A stretch of 64,000 bases of DNA from UBA5336 sp964492485 (GCA_964492485.1 CAZBKM010000014.1:1-64000); one strand, 5' to 3'. Positions 46,280-57,699 are shown, counted from the first letter of the stretch. Numbers and translations are program-made. Notes: generated by a model not told the origin, from the letters alone.

Positions 46280-47650
46280 ATGACCCTGCGATTGAAGCAT
46301 GCCCTTTTCGCTGGAGCCGCCCTTGCGGTTGCAGGCACGGCCCATGGTCAGACGGCCGCCGGAGCGGCTGGCGAGACCGCTGAGAGCGAAGCGCTGTCGG
46401 CCCGCATCGAGGCGCTGGAAGCGGCGCTTGCCGACCTGAAAGCGGAGCTCGCCGAATCCCGCAGCCGCAGCGACGACACCGTTCAGCGGCTCGAGGCCCG
46501 GGTCGATGCCGCAGAAACGGCCCAGGCCAACCGCGCCGCCGAGGAGGCCGCGCCGTCCAAGGGCTTCCAGGTCGGTGACACGACGGTGCGCGTCGGTGGC
46601 TTCGTCGACCTCGACCTGCATGTCACCGAGCTGTCGGACGGCGCCATCGGCGCCAATTCGATCGCCCGGGACTTCCACATTCCACCCGCAACCCCGGTCG
46701 GTGGCGAGAAGACCCAGTTCACCGACCTCACGGCCGAGGCCACCCGCTTTTTCCTGAGTGCGAACCGCAAGACCGGCGGACGCAACGTGGCCGCGCATAT
46801 CGAGCTCGACTTCCTGGGCTCGATGCAGGGCGACCAGCGCGTGTCCAACTCCTTCAGCCCCCGCCTGCGCCGTGCCTATCTGGACGTCGACGGCGTCCGC
46901 GTGGGTCAGGACTGGTCGACGTTCCAGAACACCTCCGCGATACCGGAAAGCGCGAGCTTCCTCGTTCTGTCCGACGGGATGGTGTTCGAACGCCAGCCCA
47001 TGGTCCGTTACACGACCGGTCCGTGGCAGTTTGCCATAGAGAACGGCAATGCAACGGTCACGCCGGTTTCGGGCGGCCGGGTGGAGGCGGACTCGAACCT
47101 GCTGCCCGACCTGGTGGTGCGCTACAACCTGACCGGCGCGTTCGGCAACGTCTCCTTTGCTGCCCTCGGTCGCCAGCTTCGCACCGACGAGATGGCGGGT
47201 CTGTCCGGCGAGGAGGAGACCTATGGCTGGGGCCTGAGCACTGGCGGCCTTCTGAAGGTCGGCGAGAAGGACGACATTCGGTTCAACCTCACGGCCGGCG
47301 AAGGTCTGGGTCGCTATGTGGGGCTCAACACGCTGAACGCGGCGGCGGTGAACCCCACTGACGGCTCGCTGGAGGCCATCACGTCCTATGGCGGACTGAT
47401 TGCCTGGCGCCATCCCTTCGGCGAGACCGCCCGGTTCAATGTCGGCTATTCCGGCCTCTTCGCGGATAATCCGGACTATCTGTCCGAAACCACGACCAAA
47501 CAGGTTCAGTCCGCCTATGGCGCCGTCCTGTGGGACGTGGCCCCTGCCGTGACGATGGGCGCGGAACTCCTCTACGGTATCCGCGAACTGGAGAGCGGTG
47601 CCGACGGATCGATCACCCGGTTCACATTCTCCACCAAATACGCATTCTAG
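46280..47650 (+). CDS. DcaP-like outer-membrane porin
   Basis: This 456-aa protein has a signal peptide ([16 protein letters not shown]) and an N-terminal coiled coil (about residues 30-85, [18 protein letters not shown]). The beta-barrel region starts with [13 protein letters not shown] and ends with the C-terminal aromatic residue F (TKYAF), as in trimeric outer-membrane porins. DcaP-type porins take up dicarboxylates or small acids. It lies between crbR and acetyl-CoA synthetase, so it probably gives acids passage across the outer membrane. GGGGAGGA precedes the ATG. Confidence 0.9.
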   Translation: MTLRLKHALFAGAALAVAGTAHGQTAAGAAGETAESEALSARIEALEAALADLKAELAESRSRSDDTVQRLEARVDAAETAQANRAAEEAAPSKGFQVGDTTVRVGGFVDLDLHVTELSDGAIGANSIARDFHIPPATPVGGEKTQFTDLTAEATRFFLSANRKTGGRNVAAHIELDFLGSMQGDQRVSNSFSPRLRRAYLDVDGVRVGQDWSTFQNTSAIPESASFLVLSDGMVFERQPMVRYTTGPWQFAIENGNATVTPVSGGRVEADSNLLPDLVVRYNLTGAFGNVSFAALGRQLRTDEMAGLSGEEETYGWGLSTGGLLKVGEKDDIRFNLTAGEGLGRYVGLNTLNAAAVNPTDGSLEAITSYGGLIAWRHPFGETARFNVGYSGLFADNPDYLSETTTKQVQSAYGAVLWDVAPAVTMGAELLYGIRELESGADGSITRFTFSTKYAF

Positions 47651-47684
47651 GCGGAGATCACCCATGGGCGAAGGAGGAAACACC

Positions 47685-49637
<1,953 letters not shown>

Positions 49638-49766
49638 CCCGACGCGCAGGCTGAACGCGGGCCGGTCGTCCATCGCCACAACCTGATCGGCACGCGCGGG
49701 TCCCGCCTCTGGGCGGACCCGTCATGCGCGCCACGCCAAGGCGGGGGTCGAGACCAGTTGGGATCT
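49638..49766. other. Intergenic sequence after acsA
   Basis: No gene is supported between acsA and repeat copy 3. An imperfect hairpin (CGGGTCC...GGACCCG, 49697-49721, one bulged base) lies about 60 nt after the acsA stop and could be its terminator; no T-run follows. Confidence 0.4.
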
Positions 49767-49867
49767 AGCGCATCTTCAAGTCAATCGGAGTCAGTGAAGA
49801 TGCGCTATGTTCTTGTTTTTGAGCATTTTCTTAACGCGAACCGGTGCCCACTTCGCTCGAAAATGCT
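49767..49867 (+). repeat. Dispersed double-hairpin repeat, copy 3
   Basis: This copy has the intact layout: AGCGCATCTTCA/TGAAGATGCGCT, then AGCATTTTC, GCGAACCGGTGCCCAC, TTCGC and GAAAATGCT. It lies between acsA and tRNA-Leu, 93 bp from the tRNA 3' end, in the same orientation as copy 2. Both stems are fully paired here, so this may be the best-preserved copy. Confidence 0.9.
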
Positions 49868-49959
49868 TTAGCGGGTCAAAGGATCGTCCCCGAACCGTAC
49901 CACAGCCCCGGGCGCGATCCATCGCGAAGCCAAAGGCGGAGCGGGCGATCCGCCGCAAA

Positions 49960-50044
49960 TGGTGCGCGCTGCGGGACTCGAACCCGCACTCCCGAAGGAA
50001 AGGGATTTTAAGTCCCTCGTGTCTACCGGTTCCACCAAGCGCGC
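49960..50044 (-). tRNA. tRNA-Leu (anticodon UAA)
   Basis: The 85-nt sequence folds into a class II cloverleaf. The acceptor arms are GCGCGCT/AGCGCGC. The anticodon stem AGGGA/TCCCT encloses the loop CTTAAAA with anticodon TAA. A long variable arm (TTCCTTCGGGAG), a TTCGAGTC T-loop and an encoded CCA follow. It reads UUA, a codon that is rare in this GC-rich DNA. No integrase or duplicated 3' end is seen beside it. Confidence 0.95.
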
Positions 50045-50160
50045 GTGCCGGACGAGCGGATCTTCATATCAGCGGGACCCCCCGTCGCGATCCTTCCCGG
50101 ACCATGATGTCATAGCGCCACGCGGGACCGGCCGGAAGACCGCAACGCGAAGCACTGCCC

Positions 50161-52608
50161 TCAGGCTGGCGCATCGAGCCCAATCAAATCGTCTTCACTC
50201 GCCTCCGTGCGCGCAATGGCGGGCAGCCAGCAGGTCACGATGGTCCCGCCGCGGGGATTGTCCTTGATCCCCACATTGCCACCATGCAGGTCGATGAAAC
50301 GGTGGACCAGCGCCAGGCCCAGTCCGGCGCCCCGCTGGTCGCCGGAACTGAAGCTGTCGAAACTGGTCGCACGACGTTCCGCATCCATCCCGCGCCCGGT
50401 ATCGGAGACCGACAGCGTTGCCATGTCGCCGACCCGCTCGGCGGAGATCACAACCTCTCCGCCCGGCTCGGTAAATCGAAGGGCGTTCGAGACCAGATTG
50501 AACAGCACCTGGCGGATTCGCCCGTCATCGGCACGGATCACGCCCAGATTGTCGCCCAGCTCCGCCCGGACAGTGACTTCCGTATCCTCTGCCTTCGAGA
50601 TGACCATCTCCACGCATTCGCGCACCAGCGCGTCGAGGCGCACATCGGTAATGTCCAGGTCCAGCCGGCCGGCCTCGATCATGGCGAGGTCGAGAATGTT
50701 CTCGATCAGTTTGGAGAGATGGTCGGAGGCCTGCAGAATGGCGTTCACATGGTCCATCTGTCGTCCTGTCAACTCGCCATGGCGCTGGCTCTGAAGGAAT
50801 TCGGCATAGCCGAGGATCGTGGTGAGCGGCGAACGAAGCTGGTAGCTCACATTCTGGACGAACTCGGTCTTCAGCCGATCGGCAGCCTCGAAGGCTTCGG
50901 CCCGCTCGCGCAGCGCCGTTTCCACCCGCCGCGTCGCGGTGACGTCGGCAAAGGCGATCAGCGTGTTGCCGTCCGGCAGCGGGTGAGTGATGTAGGTCAG
51001 GATCGTGCCATCGGCACGCCGCATCTCCCCGGTGGTGGCCTGGCGGGCCTTGGCACTGGGGTCGGTGATGTGGCCGCGGATCTCGTCCCAGACATGGCGG
51101 TCGTGGAAAAGCGGGATGCAGGCATCGACCACGTCGGAATAGTCCGGCACGTCGCGCAGCTCCGCCTCGTCCAGGTTCCACAGCCGAACAAAGGCCTGGT
51201 TGAAAAGCTTCAGCCGCCCGTCGCCACCGAACACGGCCACCGCCTCGTGGAGGCTGTCGAGCGTGGCCGACTGGGTCTTGATCATCGCGTTGAAGCGGGT
51301 CTGCAGATCCAGCTCGCCCGTGATGTCCTTGAACAGCAGCAGCAATCCCCCCATCGGGTGGCGCTGGCGCGTGACCGACAAAGTGCGCTTGTCCGGCAGG
51401 GACCAGGTGTCTTCCTGCACGCCATCGATGTCGAGATAGTAGGACAGCTCGTCGGCACGCCAGGCGGCGTAGTCGGCGCGAGCCGGCAGCTTTCGACGCT
51501 CGCGCAGGCGGTCGAGCAGCTGGCCATGGGTGGGCCCGTCGATCAGGAACCCCTCCTCCAGACCCCAAAGCTCCGCGAAGGAGCGGTTGTAGAAGACCAG
51601 TCTGCGATCGGGGCCGAAGATCGCCACGCCGTCGGCGACGTGGTTCAGCGTCTCGTCATGCGCCTTCACATGGCGGTTGAGCTGTTCGCGCGCATCTTCC
51701 TGTTCCGTCACATCGAGCGCCATGGCTCCCGCCCCGCCCGACAGCGGGAAGGTCAGAACCCGCATGGCCCGGCGCTCGCCGCCAATCACCATGTTGCGGA
51801 TCTCGTCGATCTCGCGGCCTTCCGAAATGGTGCGCCGCGTCTGCTCGGCGGTATGGCTGTCCAGCATGACCTGGCGGTCGAGCACCTTGTTCAGGCCCTC
51901 CGCCTCGACGGCGGCGATATAGGCGGGGTTTGCCCATTGCAGCTTGCCGACCCCGGACATGCGCCAGGCCGGGAACGGTGCCCGGTCCAGCATGTCCACA
52001 AAGGAATGCGGATCGGACGCGATCATCCGCTGGGTTTCCTCGATCCGGGTCAGCATCGAGGAGGTTTCCAGGTGACGGATTGTGCTGTCGGTGATCCAGA
52101 CGATCACGCGGGCCCCGGCGGTTCGTCCATCGGCTTCCAGAAACGCCCGCTCGCGACCGGAAATCGTCAGGGAGAACTGGGTGCCGTCCTCCATCAGGTC
52201 ACGAAGCGCGAGGCGAAGCGTGGTATCCTTGCCGGAGGCGTCGCGCGCCTCCAGGTCTGCCAGCCCCTCGACGATGGCAACGGCGGGATCGGCCGAGATC
52301 GCATCGTCGGTGTAGCGCAGGAGCGCTGCGAGCGCGACCTTGGAGCCATAGAGCTGCGGGACGCCCAATTCGCCGTCGGCGTCGGTCAGGGTTTCGTCAT
52401 CCCAGACCAGGACCACCCCGGGATGCGCGGCGAGGATGGATTTCTGTTCGGCAAGCTGGGTCTCCAGGTCGCCCGCTCGCTGCCGGAAACGCTTGGCCGT
52501 ACCGCGTGCCCCATCGGAGACCCGCAGCGCCCATAGCAGCGACGCCACGGACATGGCTGCCGCGCCCGCCGCCACGATCAGCGGAACATGTTCACCTGTC
52601 ACGGCCAT
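50161..52608 (-). CDS. divL: DivL-like cell-cycle kinase homologue with Tyr in the H-box
   Basis: DivL is a membrane-anchored pseudokinase that modulates CckA and thus CtrA activity. The 815-aa protein has an N-terminal transmembrane segment (residues 9-27), a coiled region, several PAS domains and an HPK core in which FVQNVSYQLRSPLTTI carries Tyr589 instead of histidine, the hallmark of DivL. The HATPase domain has NLVSNALRF, DTGRGMD and GLGLALV. GGAGG lies 7 nt before the ATG at 52608, preferred over an upstream frame start. A CtrA box lies 115 nt upstream. Confidence 0.92.
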   Translation of the reverse strand: MAVTGEHVPLIVAAGAAAMSVASLLWALRVSDGARGTAKRFRQRAGDLETQLAEQKSILAAHPGVVLVWDDETLTDADGELGVPQLYGSKVALAALLRYTDDAISADPAVAIVEGLADLEARDASGKDTTLRLALRDLMEDGTQFSLTISGRERAFLEADGRTAGARVIVWITDSTIRHLETSSMLTRIEETQRMIASDPHSFVDMLDRAPFPAWRMSGVGKLQWANPAYIAAVEAEGLNKVLDRQVMLDSHTAEQTRRTISEGREIDEIRNMVIGGERRAMRVLTFPLSGGAGAMALDVTEQEDAREQLNRHVKAHDETLNHVADGVAIFGPDRRLVFYNRSFAELWGLEEGFLIDGPTHGQLLDRLRERRKLPARADYAAWRADELSYYLDIDGVQEDTWSLPDKRTLSVTRQRHPMGGLLLLFKDITGELDLQTRFNAMIKTQSATLDSLHEAVAVFGGDGRLKLFNQAFVRLWNLDEAELRDVPDYSDVVDACIPLFHDRHVWDEIRGHITDPSAKARQATTGEMRRADGTILTYITHPLPDGNTLIAFADVTATRRVETALRERAEAFEAADRLKTEFVQNVSYQLRSPLTTILGYAEFLQSQRHGELTGRQMDHVNAILQASDHLSKLIENILDLAMIEAGRLDLDITDVRLDALVRECVEMVISKAEDTEVTVRAELGDNLGVIRADDGRIRQVLFNLVSNALRFTEPGGEVVISAERVGDMATLSVSDTGRGMDAERRATSFDSFSSGDQRGAGLGLALVHRFIDLHGGNVGIKDNPRGGTIVTCWLPAIARTEASEDDLIGLDAPA

Positions 52609-52722
52609 AGACGCACCTCCACACGCGCGGATCCGGCTAGGCGGGGCGGCCAAACCAGGGCCGGACCCGGCGCGCCTGCCCGACCCTGACCATCCCTCAG
52701 TTAACGCACTCGCGGGAGTCCG

Positions 52723-52738
52723 TTAAGCCGCCGTTAAC
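52723..52738. promoter_or_regulatory. CtrA binding site between divL and the DMT gene
   Basis: TTAAGCCGCCGTTAAC matches the full CtrA consensus TTAA-N7-TTAA with the common trailing C. A further TTAAC half site lies at 52701-52705. The site is in the divergent interval and could act on divL (115 nt from its ATG), on the transporter gene, or on both. Confidence 0.8.
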
Positions 52739-52796
52739 AAAGCCGGCCCGCGTGGCATCGCTTGATTTTTTCCACCGCTTCCGTCACCGCCTGCCG

Positions 52797-53678
52797 ATGC
52801 GGTCGCCGTCTCCCGTCCTGATTGCCCTGTGCGGCGTGTTCTGCGGCTGCATGATCGACGTCTTCATCAAGATGCTGACGGCGCATGTGCCGGTGCTCGA
52901 ACTCACGGTCTGGCGCTACGTGTTCGGTGCGGCGATTGCCGGACTCGCGTTCCTGTCGGCCCGGCGCCCGGCCCCGACGCTGGAGAGCTGGCGGTTCCAT
53001 GCCTTTCGCGGCCTGTTCGGCCTGGGCGCCTCGCTGGGCTTCTTCTTCGCGTTGACCCAGCTTGGCCTGGCGGAAGTCACGGTCCTCGGCTTCACCTCCG
53101 CGCTGATGATCGCACCGATCGCGGCCCTTCTTCTTGGCGAAAGGATGCGGCCACTGGCAGGGCTGGCAGCCGGGATCGGGTTCGCCGGCGCGGCTTTCGC
53201 TGTCTCGGCGGCAACGGGCGGCGCACCCGAGGGCGGGCACAGGGTGCTCGGGGTCGCGGCCGCCCTGTTTGCCGCGGTGTGTTATGCCATGTCGGTGGTG
53301 CTTCTCCAGTTCCGGGCGCAGCGTGAGGATGCGCTCACGATCGTGATGCTGGCCAATCTGATCCCAGCACTCTACGGCCTGCCTCTCCTGCTGGCGACCG
53401 ATCCGGTCCCGCCGCTGACCTACCTTCCGGCGCTCGCCGGGCTGGGCCTGTTCGGCGTCGGCATCTGGTGGCTGCTGACCCTCGCCTATGCCCGCGCGCC
53501 CGCACAACGCCTGGCCCCGATCGAGTATACCGGCCTCCTGTGGAGCGCGGCGCTGGGCTACCTGTTCTTTTCAGAGGTGCCGTCATGGCGGTTGTGGGCC
53601 GGCGGTGTTCTTATCGTCGCCGCCTGCCTCCTGATCGTCTTCGAACGCCCGCCCCGGAAGGTCCCAATCGAACCCTGA
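52797..53678 (+). CDS. DMT-family (EamA) transporter
   Basis: This 293-aa inner-membrane protein has ten predicted helices in two EamA repeats, beginning SPVLIALCGVFCGCMIDVFI, and the GGVLIVAACLLIVFERPP C-terminus. It likely exports a metabolite; the substrate is unknown. The ATG at 52797 starts just before the first helix. An in-frame GTG at 52752 would add 15 residues but lies only 14 nt from the CtrA site, which would leave little room for a promoter. Neither start has a good ribosome site. Confidence 0.85.
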   Translation: MRSPSPVLIALCGVFCGCMIDVFIKMLTAHVPVLELTVWRYVFGAAIAGLAFLSARRPAPTLESWRFHAFRGLFGLGASLGFFFALTQLGLAEVTVLGFTSALMIAPIAALLLGERMRPLAGLAAGIGFAGAAFAVSAATGGAPEGGHRVLGVAAALFAAVCYAMSVVLLQFRAQREDALTIVMLANLIPALYGLPLLLATDPVPPLTYLPALAGLGLFGVGIWWLLTLAYARAPAQRLAPIEYTGLLWSAALGYLFFSEVPSWRLWAGGVLIVAACLLIVFERPPRKVPIEP

Positions 53679-53722
53679 AGCGATCCCCGGACGACGGACC
53701 CGCCTCTGGTGTCTCCAACCGT

Positions 53723-54454
53723 TCAGTCGATCCGGCTCATGTCATGTCCCGACCGGGTCCAGCGCAGGAAAGCGGGTCCGCCAGCGCGCTGCGGACGGAT
53801 CAGGCGGTCCTCAACCTCACCCAGCATGAACCGGGTCACCGACGGCAGATCCAGCGCCAGGGCATCTGCCAGCGTGACCCATTGCAGATCCGACAGCTCG
53901 GCGCCGTCGACCGGCGGTCGTTCGTCGATCAGCGCTGCCTCTGCCTCGGCGAGGAAGAAACGGGCATCAAAGCGTTTCGGCCGGTAGGGCGGCGTCACGG
54001 CCCGCCCTAGGAACTGGAAACTCTTCAGGCACGGCGCGGCCCCCTGACCGAAATAGGCTTGCCAACCTGGCGGCAAGCGGCGCGGCGGGTCCCCGCAGGG
54101 CCTGCCAACGATCAGGCCCGTCTCCTCGAAGGTCTCGCGTATCGCGGTCAGCGCAAAGGCGCGTGGCTGGCGGCGGGTGCGAAACGTCAGCCGACGCGCC
54201 TCCTCGCGGTCAAGTTCACTCAGCGTCGGCGTACGGCCATCAGGCGGGTCCACGCGGCCGCCGGGGAACACATACTTGTCCGGCATGAAGGCGTGACGCC
54301 CCGAGCGTTTGCCCATCAGGACGCGCGGCTGGGCCTGATCGCGACGCACAAGAATCAGCGTGGCGGCATCGAGGGGGCGAGGGCTGGGGCGCCCACGAAT
54401 CACCACGTCGCCCTCATCTTCCCGGTCGAAGGCCGATCCCAGCATCTTGGTCAT
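53723..54454 (-). CDS. NUDIX hydrolase
   Basis: This 243-aa protein has the Nudix core. GGRVDPPDG begins the box region, with an insertion before ALTAIRETFEETGLIVG, which carries the REx2EExG metal-binding helix. It hydrolyses a nucleoside diphosphate linked to another group, possibly CoA or NDP-sugars; the substrate is unknown. Its ATG overlaps the RNase R stop (ATGA), so translation is coupled. Confidence 0.88.
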   Translation of the reverse strand: MTKMLGSAFDREDEGDVVIRGRPSPRPLDAATLILVRRDQAQPRVLMGKRSGRHAFMPDKYVFPGGRVDPPDGRTPTLSELDREEARRLTFRTRRQPRAFALTAIRETFEETGLIVGRPCGDPPRRLPPGWQAYFGQGAAPCLKSFQFLGRAVTPPYRPKRFDARFFLAEAEAALIDERPPVDGAELSDLQWVTLADALALDLPSVTRFMLGEVEDRLIRPQRAGGPAFLRWTRSGHDMSRID

Positions 54455-56754
54455 GACTTGGACTCCTTGCGGCGACGGTGCTTGGCCGCCTTGCCCTTGG
54501 CGGGCCCCTTCGGCCCCTTGTCGCGCGCCGCATGTCCGGGAGCAGAGCCACCCCGACCGCGGCCCGTCCTTGCCGCCGGCAGCGGCTCGCCCTTGCGCTT
54601 CGGACGCGGCGGCGAGAGCACCTCAAGGCGCAAACCACCCTGCAGCGGTGCCGTCTCCATCAGCTTGACCCGAACCGCCTGGCCCAGATCGAAACGCTTG
54701 CCCGAGCCGCGCGCCACCAGGCTCATGGCCGCCTCGTCGAACACCCAGTACTCGTCCGACAGGCTGGAAATCGGCACGAAACCATCGGCAGACGTATCTG
54801 CCAGGCGCACGAAAAGTCCAGCCCGGGTAACTCCCGTGATCCGTCCCTCGAACTCCGCACCGATCCGATCCTTCAGGAACAGCGCCAGATAGCGGTCGGT
54901 GGCGTCGCGCTCGGCGGCCATGGAGCGGCGCTCGGTTTCGGTGATGTGGCTGGCGATCTCTTCCAGCCGGGAAAGGGCGGCGTCGCTGATCCCGTCGGGT
55001 CCCAGGTCAAGCGCGCGGATGAGAGCGCGATGCACGACCAGGTCGGCATAGCGCCGGATCGGTGAGGTGAAGTGCGCATAGCGGCGCAGGTTGAGGCCGA
55101 AATGGCCAAGATTGTCAGGCGCGTACACCGCCTGGCTCTGCGTGCGCAGGACCATTTCGGTCACCATCACCTGGTGGTCGGTGTCGGCAACCTCGGCAAG
55201 CAGCCGGTTGAACCGCGCCGTCTGGGCCCGTTCGCCGAGCGGCCATTTCCGGTCCAGCGTCTTCAGGAATTCCGAGAACGCCGCAAGCTTGGTATCGGTC
55301 GGGCTGTCATGCACGCGGTAGACCAGACCCATGCGGGCCTGTTCCAGCGTTTCAGCCGCCGCCACGTTCGCCTGGATCATGAATTCCTCGATCAGACGAT
55401 GGGCGTCGTAGCGGGCCTTGGTGCTGATCCGCTCCACCGTCCCGTCCTCGGCGAACACGATCTTGTGCTCAGGAAGGTCGAGATCCAGCGGTCCACGCCC
55501 GGCCCGCGCCCGGCAGAGCGCGTCATAGGCCCCCCAGAGCGGCTTCAGCACCGGCTCGAGCAGCGCCTGTGCCCGGCCTCTCGGCTGACCGTCGATCGCC
55601 GTTTGCGCCGCCTCGTAGGACAGGTTTCCATGGGAGCGCATCATCGCGCGAAAGAAGCGGTGGCGCCGCTTGAGACCGTTGGTGTCGAACTCCATTTCCA
55701 CCGCGAGGCAAGGGCGCGGCTCGTCCTCGCGCAGGGAACAGGCATCCGCCGACAGCGCGAACGGCAGCATCGGCACGACGCGGTCGGGAAAATAGGTGGA
55801 ATTGCCGCGCCGGTAGGCTTCGCGGTCGAGCGCGCTGCCCTCAGGCACATGGGCGGCCACATCGGCGATCGCCACGATCACCTTCCAGCCATCGGCCAGC
55901 GCCTCCGCATAGACGGCGTCATCGTGGTCGCGCGCATCTTCCGGATCGATGGTGACGAGCGGGGTCCGGGTCAGGTCTTCCCGGGACGCTCTTGCTGGCC
56001 GCGCGGCGCGCGCCTCGGCCTCGACCTCGGGTGGGAAGGCCTCGACCAGGCCGTGGGTGTGGATGGCAATGAGGCTGGCGGCGCGAGGATCGCCGGCGCG
56101 CCCGATGACCTCCCGCACGACGGCACGCTTCGGGCCGTACCCCCGCGTCGGCTTTACATCGGCGCGCACGAGGTCACCCGTCTCGGCGTCTGCGGCATCC
56201 GCCTCGTCGACGAGGAAATCGTCCCGGTCACGACGGTTCGAACTCTCGATGCGGCCGCCGCGACCGACGCGGGTGAACAGCCCGACCACGCCCTCGGCCT
56301 GACGCGCGTCGAGGATCTTTATCACGCGCGCCTTCCATTCGCCGCCAGCTTCCTGGAGTTTGCACAGAGCCCGGTCGCCCACGCCGGGTGCCCTCCCGCC
56401 TGGACGCGCGCCGGGACGACTGCCCCTGGCCTTTCCGCCATGGGCAGGGCCCGCATAGATGACTTCCGGTCCGTAGGGACCATCGCGGCCAAGGGGCTGG
56501 CCCACGAGGTCGCCGTCATCGTCGAGCCGCTGGAACACGACGAGGGTCGTGGGCGGTGGCCGGTCGGTCACGGCCACTGCGCGCCGGCCCGCACGGGTCA
56601 GGAGTCCCTCCTCCTCAAGGTCGGACAGGATCTCGCGCAGGCGCGCCCTTTGCGGGCCTTTGACATTCAGCCCACGGGCAATGTCACGGCGGGTGGTTAT
56701 GTCGGGATTGGCGTCCAGGAAGTCGAGGACGTCCTGCCTCTGGGGATAAGTCAT
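54451..56754 (-). CDS. rnr: Ribonuclease R
   Basis: RNase R is a processive 3'-5' exoribonuclease that degrades structured RNA. The 767-aa product has an N-terminal winged-helix region (DITTRRDIARGLNVKG), cold-shock domains, and the RNB catalytic domain with TIDPEDARDHDDAVYAEA. A C-terminal S1 domain (FEGRITGVTRAGLFVRLADT) and a basic, lysine/arginine-rich tail follow. The start at 56754 is the first Met of the conserved N-terminus. No Shine-Dalgarno sequence is visible before it, and TATATT lies close upstream, so a very short leader is possible. Confidence 0.95.
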   Translation of the reverse strand: MTYPQRQDVLDFLDANPDITTRRDIARGLNVKGPQRARLREILSDLEEEGLLTRAGRRAVAVTDRPPPTTLVVFQRLDDDGDLVGQPLGRDGPYGPEVIYAGPAHGGKARGSRPGARPGGRAPGVGDRALCKLQEAGGEWKARVIKILDARQAEGVVGLFTRVGRGGRIESSNRRDRDDFLVDEADAADAETGDLVRADVKPTRGYGPKRAVVREVIGRAGDPRAASLIAIHTHGLVEAFPPEVEAEARAARPARASREDLTRTPLVTIDPEDARDHDDAVYAEALADGWKVIVAIADVAAHVPEGSALDREAYRRGNSTYFPDRVVPMLPFALSADACSLREDEPRPCLAVEMEFDTNGLKRRHRFFRAMMRSHGNLSYEAAQTAIDGQPRGRAQALLEPVLKPLWGAYDALCRARAGRGPLDLDLPEHKIVFAEDGTVERISTKARYDAHRLIEEFMIQANVAAAETLEQARMGLVYRVHDSPTDTKLAAFSEFLKTLDRKWPLGERAQTARFNRLLAEVADTDHQVMVTEMVLRTQSQAVYAPDNLGHFGLNLRRYAHFTSPIRRYADLVVHRALIRALDLGPDGISDAALSRLEEIASHITETERRSMAAERDATDRYLALFLKDRIGAEFEGRITGVTRAGLFVRLADTSADGFVPISSLSDEYWVFDEAAMSLVARGSGKRFDLGQAVRVKLMETAPLQGGLRLEVLSPPRPKRKGEPLPAARTGRGRGGSAPGHAARDKGPKGPAKGKAAKHRRRKESKS

Positions 56755-56836
56755 GCAAACCAATATAGGCGAGTCGTATGACGATTTCCGGGCGAGGCCC
56801 GAATGGTGTCTTCCAAGGCGCGCGCAACCGCCCAGG

Positions 56837-56882
56837 ACATGTTCAAGCGAGGCGGGAACCGGTTCGCATGAAGACAAATGCC
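56837..56882 (-). repeat. Degenerate half copy of the dispersed repeat
   Basis: The segment aligns with the second hairpin of the repeat in the orientation of copy 1. It shares the ACATGTTCAAGCGA-type outer arm, AACCGGTTCGC core and AAATGC end, with several substitutions. The first hairpin (AGCGCATCTTCA) is missing. It lies between rnr and the TetR gene. Confidence 0.6.
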
Positions 56883-56935
56883 CCGGAACAGGACCCCCGC
56901 GCCCCTACACGCCCCTTGATTGACAGGAAGAGGGA

Positions 56936-57559
56936 CTAGCGCGTCAAGCCCCGGGTCATCCAGAATTCCAGATGCGACAGAACCGGCCTCAGGTCGCCGG
57001 TGCGGCAAGGCGTGCGCTTGGACATCATGTGGTGACAGGCAACGAACAGCGTGGTCGCCAGCATCGAGACGCTGGCCGCGCGCAGGCTGTCCGGAGACCA
57101 CGCCTCGGTGCGCGCTTTCAGGAGCTCGCGTTCGATCGCCGCCAATGAGGGCTCGATCAGGGTGGAGATATAGGCATCCGCGATTGCGGGATTCGCCACA
57201 GCTTCGGTCATGCCCAGCACATGCGCCTGGATGAAGCCGGGCTGTATCACCGCACCCTCGCCCGCCTGGAAGATGGCAAGGATGGCCTGATCGGGCCTTT
57301 CCGGATCGCGTCGGTCAGGAGGCAGACGCCAGACCCGCGCCGCGATCTGCCCGATCCGGGTCAGGATCGCGATGACCAGACCCTCCCGGTCGCCAAAATA
57401 GTGCCGCAGCGTCGGCTGGGACACGCCTACGGCACCGGCATATTGTCTGAGGGACGGCCGCAGGGTGGCCTGGGACAGGGCATAGAGCGCACACGTCTTC
57501 AAGAGCGCCTGGCGCTTGCGGTTGTAGTCGACGTTCCGGATCCCCCTCGGACGCGGCAT
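56936..57559 (-). CDS. TetR-family transcriptional regulator
   Basis: This 207-aa protein has an N-terminal helix-turn-helix (LRQYAGAVGVSQPTLRHYFGDREG) with the TetR-type HYFGDREGL ending, and a helical ligand-binding domain of normal length. Ligand and target genes are unknown; autoregulation is common in the family. The ATG at 57559 fits the family N-terminus, although the ribosome site is weak. Upstream a perfect TTGACA hexamer is present. Confidence 0.88.
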   Translation of the reverse strand: MPRPRGIRNVDYNRKRQALLKTCALYALSQATLRPSLRQYAGAVGVSQPTLRHYFGDREGLVIAILTRIGQIAARVWRLPPDRRDPERPDQAILAIFQAGEGAVIQPGFIQAHVLGMTEAVANPAIADAYISTLIEPSLAAIERELLKARTEAWSPDSLRAASVSMLATTLFVACHHMMSKRTPCRTGDLRPVLSHLEFWMTRGLTR

Positions 57560-57631
57560 GTCCAGCCCCTCTGCCGCCGCGACACCTAGCCCTGTTCCGG
57601 TTTCGCGACCCCGTACTAATGGCGCCCCATG

Positions 57632-57637
57632 TGTCAA
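57632..57637 (-). promoter_or_regulatory. -35 hexamer TTGACA upstream of the TetR gene
   Basis: On the minus strand TTGACA (57637-57632) lies 72 nt upstream of the TetR start codon. A convincing -10 element at the proper distance is not seen (ACGGGG follows at 17 nt), so the promoter call is tentative. Confidence 0.35.
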
Positions 57638-57699
57638 AAAAGCAAGGTTAACATCCTCGAACGCCTGCATTTTACACTAAAGTCGAGTATGCGGATCGG

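Noticed and set aside
49960..50044. tRNA-Leu as an integration site for a genomic island
   Set aside because: No integrase, no duplicated tRNA 3' end and no composition change were seen on either side.
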